Source: Candidatus Kapaibacterium sp. (lineage in GTDB: Bacteria; Bacteroidota; Ignavibacteria; Kapaibacteriales; HRBIN21). Taken from it: a stretch of DNA of 6,016 nucleotides. A program made the position numbers and the translations under genes. Below are positions 1-4,646 of this stretch, piece by piece. The stretch is taken from NCBI GenBank assembly GCA_025055465.1, contig JANWXA010000126.1:1-6016 (forward strand), written 5' to 3'. The notes beneath the pieces are model-generated. The model worked only from the letters and a program-made list of their open reading frames with translations. It searched no databases and was not told the origin of the DNA. Each line of letters starts with the position of its first letter. Position 1 is the first letter of the stretch.

Positions 1-338
1 AAGAACGGTGTTGCATTCGTTGCTATAGAGGGGCCTCCTGCATCATCTATGAACTGCATTGCTGGCGATGGATGCCCCGCAGGTGGGGTCGCGATCCAGT
101 TGCAGTGCGAGACCGACATGAACCATTGTGCACAGTGATTCACGCCGGTGGCGTCAAAGGTCAGGCAGTCCTGCTGAGCAATGGTCGTGACTGGCAGCAG
201 GGATGGCAGGAGAGTGAGCACGGCTCCCCACACCAGGGCCCGGAGTGAACGTACTGGCTGTCTCCGGAGCAGGCACTTCGAGTCGTGAAGCGGGTCAGAA
301 TGATGCTGTCCGTGGGTCCAACGATGTCCCTTCGTCAT
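1..338 (-). CDS. Secreted protein of unknown function, N-terminal part (runs off left edge)
   Basis: The minus-strand frame is open from an ATG at 338-336 to the window edge, giving 112 codons without a stop. The start is chosen because GGAGGT lies at 349-344, exactly 5 nt upstream. Residues 1-31 are basic and His-rich. Residues 32-53 form a hydrophobic stretch (LRALVWGAVLTLLPSLLP...) ending in T-I-A before QQD, a good signal peptidase I site, so the mature protein should begin near residue 55 and be exported. The n-region is long for a signal peptide, but I see no better in-frame start. The mature part visible carries Cys58, Cys69 and Cys79 and a polar, Trp-containing stretch ending in an I-D-D-A-G-G segment, as in many extracellular beta-rich proteins. 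I do not recognise the family. Export is well supported; the function is unknown. Confidence 0.72.
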   Translation of the reverse strand, partial: MTKGHRWTHGQHHSDPLHDSKCLLRRQPVRSLRALVWGAVLTLLPSLLPVTTIAQQDCLTFDATGVNHCAQWFMSVSHCNWIATPPAGHPSPAMQFIDDAGGPSIATNATPF

Positions 339-343
339 TAGGG

Positions 344-349
344 ACCTCC
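344..349 (-). promoter_or_regulatory. Strong Shine-Dalgarno for the left-edge secreted protein
   Basis: Reads GGAGGT on the minus strand, 5 nt before the ATG at 338. It is the best ribosome binding site in the window and decides the start of this gene. Confidence 0.7.
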
Positions 350-373
350 AACATTTGTGGAACATACTCCAAA

Positions 374-387
374 GAGGCATCTGCCTC
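374..387. promoter_or_regulatory. Inverted repeat upstream of the left-edge gene, possible operator
   Basis: GAGGCA-TC-TGCCTC is a perfect 6+6 inverted repeat with a 2-nt centre. It lies 36 nt upstream of the minus-strand start at 338, where a promoter would be expected. A second perfect palindrome, GCCCATGGGC, is at 417-426. Operator function is inference; short palindromes also occur by chance in GC-rich DNA. Confidence 0.3.
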
Positions 388-717
388 AGTCTGTGGTCGA
401 GACGATAAAGGGGTGAGCCCATGGGCGGTTGACCCCGGAAGAGAAGAGGGTCCGGTACGGCTATCATCCGTTGGATAGTCTTCTTAGGTCGGGACCGTTG
501 TAGGAGCTCCCCCGTGCTCTCGCCTTTTCGGGATCGCTCTTCCTGTATTGCTCGGAGCAGTGCCAGTAGAGGCTCCTTCTATACCTGTAGGGGATAGCGC
601 TACCTTAGCAAACAACCCTGCCCTTTTACTCCCGAGGCGAGCGACAGGATTATTGGCTGAGTACAAAATTATGGTATCTGTCCCAACATGTCAAGGGATG
701 GGAGGCGAAATTTTACA

Positions 718-780
718 AACGGTGGTTTTCGCGCAATGAACGGCCGTTTCAGACCAACGAACGGCGGACTCAGTGGTGGC
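718..780. repeat. Three degenerate 21-nt tandem repeats beginning AACGG
   Basis: AACGG recurs at 718, 739 and 760, exactly 21 nt apart. Units 1 and 2 match at about 14 of 21 positions, and units 2 and 3 at about 11 of 21. The second unit starts with the perfect palindrome AACGGCCGTT (739-748). In the plus frame the units read as 7-residue blocks with an N-G-G/R core, but that frame lacks a ribosome binding site and collides with the 3' end of the oxidoreductase gene. Meaning unknown; chance is possible. Confidence 0.3.
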
Positions 781-783
781 GCG

Positions 784-797
784 GTACAGCCTTGTAC
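784..797 (-). terminator. Weak hairpin just downstream of the operon (doubtful terminator)
   Basis: GTACA-GCCT-TGTAC forms a 5-bp stem with a 4-nt loop, about 30 nt past the TGA at 830-828. GCGG/CCGC arms (781-784, 802-805) flank it. No T-tract follows on either strand, so it is not a classical intrinsic terminator. It may mark the transcript end or help stabilise it. Confidence 0.2.
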
Positions 798-827
798 GGA
801 GCCGCAGGGACGGGGATGGAAACCGCC

Positions 828-1859
828 TCACGGCACCATCACTGTCTTGCCTACAATTGCCCCCGCTTCCATCCGCTGATGCAGCAGTGGTGCTTCCGAA
901 AGCGGGTGGACGCCTGCAACGTAGGGACGCACTATACCGTCGGTCACCAGCCCGATGAGCGCCTGCAACTCAGCACGGGTCCCCAGGTAGATGCCGTGTA
1001 GGCTGACGTGTCGTAAGTAGGTCTGGTGGATGCTCAGTGTGGTCTCCCGACCGGTGAGGATCCCACAGAAGATGAGGCGACCACCCTTGCGTAGGAGTGC
1101 GAAGCTGATAGGGAAGGTGGCCGGGCCGACGTAGTCTATGACTGCGTCAATGCCCTCAGGAAAGCGCTCCTGGACGGCCTGCAGGACAGCCTCTGGCGGA
1201 TGGGTCGGCAGGACCCAATCGGCTCCCCAGGAGTGAAGGAGCTCGGCCTGCTCTGTTCTGCGGGTGGTGCCAATAACATAGGCTCCCCGATGCCGGGCCA
1301 GTTGGAGCAGGAAGGTGCCCATGCCTCCGGTCGCTCCCCATACGAGCACCGTGCTCCCTTCGCCAATTGCGGCCGCCTCTATGGCGTGGTAGGCCGTCAG
1401 ACCGGCAACGCCGAGACATGCAACCTCTGCGTCCGACAGATGCTCGGGAATCGGGATGCAGCAACGCTCGGGGACGGCGACGTATTCAGCACAGCCGCCA
1501 GGCCGATGCATCCCGAAGTACTGCCACCGGAGGCAGAGGTGCTCGAGCCCCTTGCGGCAGAGGGAACAGGTACCACACCACACAATCGGGTAGACAATCA
1601 CACGGGTCCCTTCCCGCAGCGACTGCACGCCCTCACCGCGGACGACGACGTCCCCGACGATATCGCCACCGAGGATATGTGGAAGCTGCAGTGTTAGTCC
1701 AGGGTAGCCGCGGCGGAGGACTGTATCTACTCGGTTCAGCGAGGTTGCCCGGACCCGTAAGATTACTTCGTCGTTGGCTGGTGTGGGTTCGGGTACGTCT
1801 ACGCGGTAGGCAAGGGCTTCGTGCGGTTCACCATGGGTCCGGAGGACAACGGCACGCAT
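828..1859 (-). CDS. MDR-family zinc-containing NAD(P)H oxidoreductase (quinone reductase-like)
   Basis: A 343-residue soluble enzyme of normal length for the medium-chain dehydrogenase/reductase superfamily. The ATG at 1859 begins the typical M-R-A-V-V first strand. The frame is open further upstream, but that part overlaps the protease gene. The N-terminal GroES-like domain carries the structural zinc lobe Cys95, Cys98, Cys101 and Cys109. The Rossmann domain has GATGGMG at 175-181 and an acceptor region T199-R200-R201 that suggests NADPH. The catalytic zinc Cys of alcohol dehydrogenases is absent: the equivalent segment reads L-N-R-V-D (41-45), as in zeta-crystallin/quinone or enoyl reductases. 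It therefore probably does hydride transfer to a quinone, enone or enoyl thioester without a catalytic metal. It is the last gene of the operon, starting 2 nt after the protease stop and with no ribosome binding site of its own, so translational coupling is likely. The substrate cannot be read from the sequence. Confidence 0.88.
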   Translation of the reverse strand: MRAVVLRTHGEPHEALAYRVDVPEPTPANDEVILRVRATSLNRVDTVLRRGYPGLTLQLPHILGGDIVGDVVVRGEGVQSLREGTRVIVYPIVWCGTCSLCRKGLEHLCLRWQYFGMHRPGGCAEYVAVPERCCIPIPEHLSDAEVACLGVAGLTAYHAIEAAAIGEGSTVLVWGATGGMGTFLLQLARHRGAYVIGTTRRTEQAELLHSWGADWVLPTHPPEAVLQAVQERFPEGIDAVIDYVGPATFPISFALLRKGGRLIFCGILTGRETTLSIHQTYLRHVSLHGIYLGTRAELQALIGLVTDGIVRPYVAGVHPLSEAPLLHQRMEAGAIVGKTVMVP

Positions 1860-1861
1860 CG

Positions 1862-2497
1862 TTACTGTAGTGGCAGTACGACAAACATGAGCACATCCCA
1901 GAGGGCATGGGAGACGATGCCTGGGATGAGCGAGCCCGTCCAGAGGAAGAGCGCACCCCAGGCCATCCCGGCAGCGAAGGCAGCCAAGAGGAGCGGCGGG
2001 TTCCCCGACCAGATGTGCACGAGCGCATAGAGTACCGTGGCGACCAGCAGTCCCCAGATGGGCTGGAGCCGCATCTGTAGGTAGCGCTGGAGGATGCCGC
2101 GCCAGAAGACCTCCTCTGCCGGCCCAATCCACACTGCCAGCAGGAGGGCAATGAGCCAGGCAGGGGCTTCGGCACGCCGGGTATAGACAGCGTTGACGAA
2201 AGCGCTCGCTCCAGGGAAGAGGGCAACCATCAGTGTGTGGCCCACCCAGAAGAGGCCGTAGAGTGCGAGGGCTGACCCAATCCCCAGGGCAATCCATCGG
2301 GCCTCTATCCGGAAGAGGGGGCGCCACTCTCGGCGAAGGATCCACGCGCTGTAGCCGAGCAATGTCCCCGTGGCCATCGTCATGCCCAACCAGAAGGAGC
2401 TGCGTGGCGCCGTCCAAGGGGAGAAGAGCACGAACCACCAGGCTCCTGCTAAGACAAGCCCGCCAAACGGGAAGCCAGCGAAGGAGATGTGAGGCAT
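1862..2497 (-). CDS. CPBP-family intramembrane glutamic endopeptidase
   Basis: A 211-residue, strongly hydrophobic protein of the CPBP (CaaX protease and bacteriocin-processing, Rce1/Abi) family. All three signature motifs are visible: E128-E129-x-x-x-R133 in a G-P-A-E-E segment, an aromatic Y157-x-x-x-H161 corresponding to FxxxH, and H197-x-x-x-D201. An active intramembrane protease with Glu129 and the His residues as catalytic centre is therefore plausible. Several membrane segments are evident: about 12-30, 36-53, 68-95, 112-125, 147-160, 168-187 and 190-210. Family members cleave near the C-terminus of prenylated proteins or process and resist peptides; the bacterial substrates are mostly unknown. 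The ATG lies 4 nt after the TAG of the prenyltransferase gene, so both are on one transcript. Pairing with a prenyltransferase is suggestive, but UbiA enzymes prenylate small aromatics, not proteins, so a direct pathway link is only inference. Confidence 0.9.
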   Translation of the reverse strand: MPHISFAGFPFGGLVLAGAWWFVLFSPWTAPRSSFWLGMTMATGTLLGYSAWILRREWRPLFRIEARWIALGIGSALALYGLFWVGHTLMVALFPGASAFVNAVYTRRAEAPAWLIALLLAVWIGPAEEVFWRGILQRYLQMRLQPIWGLLVATVLYALVHIWSGNPPLLLAAFAAGMAWGALFLWTGSLIPGIVSHALWDVLMFVVLPLQ

Positions 2498-2501
2498 TGG
2501 G

Positions 2502-3857
2502 CTACCACGTCACTGGCACGAATCGCTGGAGGATCAGCCCCGCTACGACGGCTAACGAGAACAGTAGATGGAGCTGAGCTGTCAGCAGGTCTAAAAAGCT
2601 AAAAGCGACTCGGGCATGGTTGAAAGCCACCTGAATGTTACGCCACGCAACAGGCAGGGTCAGGATCGCCGCCAACGACCATACCGGGAGCCACTGCAGG
2701 GCAACGAAGAGCGCAAGGGACGTGTACGCCCCCGCTATGAGGACGACATAGTAGTATGCTGAACCTCGTGGCCCTAAGAGGCTCGCTACCGTGTGGTATC
2801 CGGCCGCTCGGTCCTCGGCAATGTCGCGGTAGTTGTTGCCGTGGAGGATGCCAATCGTCAGCAGGCCAATGGGGATGGAGAGCCACACGGGGAGCCAATC
2901 CAACTGCGAGGTCTGCACGTAGTAGGCACCCAGCGCCATCAAAGGGCCAAAGGCCAGGAAGACGGCGATGTCGCCGAGTGCGCGGTACTTGAGTCCAATC
3001 GGCGGTACGGTGTAGAAGATGCCGAGAGCAGCCCCCGCCGCCATCAAGTACCAGATGGCCGGACCGCTGAGAGATACCAAGGCTGCACCGACAATTGCAG
3101 CCGCTACGATTAGAACAATCCCGAACCGCAGGTGTGTCCGTGGGTTCATTAGACCGTCTACCAGGACGCGGCTGGAACCGAGCACCTTCCAGGTATCCGC
3201 GCCGCGCCGCCAGTCCATGTAGTCGCTGATAACATTGACACCAGCGTGCGCCAGGAGCGTTCCAAGGAGTGTCAGCAGGAAGAGGCCCCAGTGGAGAACC
3301 GGCGCAACGAGCGAGCCGAGAAGGACCGGAGCCAGAGTTGCTGTGAACGAGAACGGGCGGACGGCCTTCCAGAACAGGGATGCCTTTGTGGGTTTGTCCC
3401 GAAGCTGGGTGCGGAAGTGCTCCAGGACGGTATCGGTGACTTCTACGGCAGCCCGAGGCTTCCACTCCTGGGTGAAGTCCGATACGAAGAGCCGTGTGGG
3501 GCGGATCCGAAAGAGCGTCACCCCGGGGATGAGCTTCGCGAAGAGCACCAACTCCAACGCCTTGCGGAAGATGATGCTGCCTTCAGGCCGTTCTGCGATC
3601 AGGCCTAACGGTTCGGCAATTCCTTCGCCCTGGATGAAACGGTCGGGAACACCGCGCTCAATCACGAAGAAGACACGCGGGTTCTCCATGACGTTTCGGT
3701 AGTTCCGGCCCTGCTCCAGGGCGACGTAGAGGTAGCCGTCCTGCTCGCCGAAGTAGGCCTTGCCAGCCCATATACCGTCAGAGCCCTGCGTCACCAGGGT
3801 GAAGGCCTTGTTCTCACGAAAAACCTGCTTGGCAACTCGAAGAGCCTCTGCATCCAT
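2502..3857 (-). CDS. Fusion: PNPOx-like FMN-binding split barrel + UbiA/MenA-type prenyltransferase
   Basis: A 451-residue two-domain protein. Residues 1-145 resemble the pyridoxamine-phosphate-oxidase-like split barrel that binds FMN or a related flavin: an N-terminal helix, then strands with T-L-V-T (20-23), Y-L-Y-V-A (42-46), R-N-V-M-x-N-P-R-V (54-62) and a V-T-L-F-R-I-R-P strand (113-120). Residues 160-451 are an integral-membrane UbiA prenyltransferase of about 290 residues, normal for MenA. Its two Asp motifs are N208-x-x-x-D212-Y-M-D215 and N341-N-x-R-D345-x-x-x-D349, which bind the prenyl diphosphate through Mg2+. The loop G-D-I-A-V-F (295-300) and the segment leading to Y-Y-V-Q-T are typical of MenA, which prenylates 1,4-dihydroxy-2-naphthoate in menaquinone synthesis. 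The frame is continuous across both domains, so this is a true fusion in the given sequence. First gene of the operon. The start is supported because the domain begins immediately, although no ribosome binding site is seen. MenA activity is likely; the role of the flavin-type domain is unknown, and another aromatic acceptor is possible. Confidence 0.88.
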   Translation of the reverse strand: MDAEALRVAKQVFRENKAFTLVTQGSDGIWAGKAYFGEQDGYLYVALEQGRNYRNVMENPRVFFVIERGVPDRFIQGEGIAEPLGLIAERPEGSIIFRKALELVLFAKLIPGVTLFRIRPTRLFVSDFTQEWKPRAAVEVTDTVLEHFRTQLRDKPTKASLFWKAVRPFSFTATLAPVLLGSLVAPVLHWGLFLLTLLGTLLAHAGVNVISDYMDWRRGADTWKVLGSSRVLVDGLMNPRTHLRFGIVLIVAAAIVGAALVSLSGPAIWYLMAAGAALGIFYTVPPIGLKYRALGDIAVFLAFGPLMALGAYYVQTSQLDWLPVWLSIPIGLLTIGILHGNNYRDIAEDRAAGYHTVASLLGPRGSAYYYVVLIAGAYTSLALFVALQWLPVWSLAAILTLPVAWRNIQVAFNHARVAFSFLDLLTAQLHLLFSLAVVAGLILQRFVPVTW

Positions 3858-3869
3858 GGGCCGATAGCC

Positions 3870-3900
3870 AAATTATTTGACTGACCAGACGGTCAGCAAA
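3870..3900 (-). promoter_or_regulatory. Predicted promoter of the prenyltransferase-protease-oxidoreductase operon
   Basis: On the minus strand TTGCTG (3899-3894) is followed after 17 nt by ATAATT (3876-3871), a fair sigma70-type pair. The same stretch also approximates the Bacteroidota promoter: TTTG at 3900-3897, then 21 nt, then TAATTTG (one base short of TAnnTTTG). The -10 element ends only 12 nt before the ATG at 3857, so the leader would be about 6 nt. That agrees with the lack of a ribosome binding site and implies near-leaderless initiation. Predicted by eye only. Confidence 0.5.
3881..3896. promoter_or_regulatory. TetR-like operator inside the operon promoter
   Basis: CTGACC-AGAC-GGTCAG is a perfect 6+6 inverted repeat with a 4-nt spacer, lying between the predicted -35 and -10 elements of the minus-strand operon. 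The TGACC-N4-GGTCA pattern is common for TetR-family repressors, and the position would block RNA polymerase. It starts 24 nt from the start codon. No TetR gene is present in the window, so the regulator would be encoded elsewhere. Assignment to TetR is inference from the pattern; the palindrome itself is certain. Confidence 0.55.
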
Positions 3901-3941
3901 AATACAAAGTTCGTGTCTGCAAGCTACCAGGGCTTCAAGGA

Positions 3942-3957
3942 GGCGCGCGGCAGCGCC
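3942..3957. other. GC-rich hairpin in the divergent intergenic region
   Basis: GGCGC-GCGGCA-GCGCC gives a 5-bp stem with a 6-nt loop, about 70 nt upstream of the plus-strand gene at 4026. No T-tract follows. I could not find a convincing plus-strand promoter in the surrounding 130 nt. Confidence 0.25.
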
Positions 3958-4025
3958 GAATGGGGCAGAGGCTGGGGTGATGATAGAGCACCGCCGTCTT
4001 CATACGTACTGGTAGAGCGCACAAT

Positions 4026-4508
4026 ATGCTATTGCCGCCATCGTCGCCTTGCTTTGCCATGGCATGGCTAAACCGAAGCAGTGGGCGTGTACTTGGAGTT
4101 GCCGTGTTGTTGCTTTACAGCACGGTTATGGGGGTGTTACCGATCCTTCTCTGTTCGCGGGTGTGCTTAACCGAACCTTGCATTACTGGAGTACAGTGCG
4201 CCGAAGTGGTGCACCCCGAAGTAGAAGCTCAGTGTTGCTCCTCTCCGGGGGATGATGGCCATGATGAGGCTGTCTCCGAGGGGATGCAGTCTTGTTGCCA
4301 TCAGGGGCATTGCTACGAGAGCTTCGCCGATTTGGTTCCCTATGGGGTGCTGCTCAAGGAAACACACAAGCTGCTGCAACCGATTAGTGGCAGGGTACTG
4401 GTAACGCTTCTTGATGCTCGGCAGAGTAGGGGAGGTGGAGCGTTGTCGGCAAGCCCGAAGCAGTACTGTTCACCCAATCCTTCATTCCTCTGCATTTTCC
4501 GCTGTTGA
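4026..4508 (+). CDS. Small Cys/His-rich exported protein paired with a TonB receptor
   Basis: A 160-residue protein with 13 cysteines. A basic segment (R14, R21) is followed by a hydrophobic stretch at about 22-42, then Cys43, Cys47, Cys52 and Cys58, so it looks exported or membrane-anchored. The central part has Cys70-Cys71, Cys90-Cys91, Cys96 and His79, His92 and His95 (S-C-C-H-Q-G-H-C), an arrangement suited to metal binding. The C-terminus ends in C-I-F-R-C. The start is uncertain: ATG 4026 has only a weak GGTAGAG upstream, and the in-frame ATG at 4059 (residue 12) would give a more usual signal peptide. It resembles in layout the small Cys-rich exported proteins (for example the HYC_CC_PP type) that precede heavy-metal-type TonB receptors in Bacteroidota, but the sequence is too divergent for a firm family call. 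It lies 138 nt upstream of the receptor on the same strand, suggesting joint function in periplasmic metal handling. Confidence 0.68.
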   Translation: MLLPPSSPCFAMAWLNRSSGRVLGVAVLLLYSTVMGVLPILLCSRVCLTEPCITGVQCAEVVHPEVEAQCCSSPGDDGHDEAVSEGMQSCCHQGHCYESFADLVPYGVLLKETHKLLQPISGRVLVTLLDARQSRGGGALSASPKQYCSPNPSFLCIFRC

Positions 4509-4538
4509 GAACTCTCGCAATGGTGGACTGAAGGGCAG

Positions 4539-4564
4539 CGCGTTGCCTCTGTGTGGCAAGCGCG
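4539..4564 (+). other. Stable hairpin between the Cys-rich gene and the TonB receptor gene
   Basis: CGCG+TTGCC (4539-4547) pairs with GGCAA+CGCG (4555-4559, 4561-4564), giving 9 bp with one bulged G at 4560 and a 7-nt loop. An alternative pairing, GGCA (4534-4537) with TGCC (4544-4547), excludes it. No T-tract follows, so it is not an intrinsic terminator. It could set the ratio of the two gene products through mRNA processing or attenuation; this is inference. Confidence 0.4.
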
Positions 4565-4633
4565 AACCGCCCGGCGATAGGTACTGTGCTGGTATTCGAC
4601 GCCAGTGCCAGAAAAAAATGTCACACCAATTGC

Positions 4634-4638
4634 GGAGG
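4634..4638 (+). promoter_or_regulatory. Shine-Dalgarno of the TonB receptor gene
   Basis: GGAGG lies 8 nt before the ATG at 4647 and fixes that start rather than the in-frame ATG five codons in. Confidence 0.7.
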
Positions 4639-4646
4639 AAATACGG

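Larger units (their letters stand above)
339..827. other. Intergenic stretch without a supportable gene
   Basis: This stretch separates the start of the left-edge secreted gene from the 3' end of the oxidoreductase gene. It holds the ribosome binding site at 344-349, palindromes at 374-387, 417-426 and 739-748, a small hairpin at 461-478 (CTATC/GATAG arms) and three degenerate 21-nt repeats at 718-780. Between about 484 and 690 both strands happen to be open for about 60 codons. Neither frame has a ribosome binding site, an ATG start or a recognisable family. No tRNA, rRNA or transposase signature was seen. It could be a decayed gene or a structured RNA, but nothing visible proves either. Confidence 0.5.

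Noticed and set aside
598..608. Minus-strand CTAAGGTAGCG, identical to a piece of conserved 23S rRNA
   Set aside because: Only 11 nt match and the flanks do not continue the rRNA sequence, so it is a coincidence.
484..739. Reading frames of about 60 codons on both strands (484-666 minus, 548-739 plus)
   Set aside because: Both begin at TTG without a ribosome binding site, overlap each other antisense, and show no recognisable domain.
688..879. Plus-strand 63-codon frame containing the 7-residue N-G-G repeats
   Set aside because: No ribosome binding site, low-complexity content, and it runs 52 nt into the 3' end of the oxidoreductase gene on the other strand.
1860..2438. In-frame N-terminal extension of the oxidoreductase by 193 codons
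   Set aside because: It overlaps the well-supported protease gene in another frame, has no family resemblance, and the M-R-A-V-V start at 1859 is the canonical beginning of an MDR protein.
3235..3702. Long plus-strand frames antisense to the prenyltransferase fusion
   Set aside because: They mirror a clear protein-coding gene in GC-rich DNA, are Arg-rich, and lack start signals or domains.
3877..3906. Plus-strand promoter starting at TTGACT (3877-3882) for the Cys-rich gene
   Set aside because: The -35 is good, but no acceptable -10 lies 16-18 nt downstream (AATACA at best), and the gene starts 120 nt further on.
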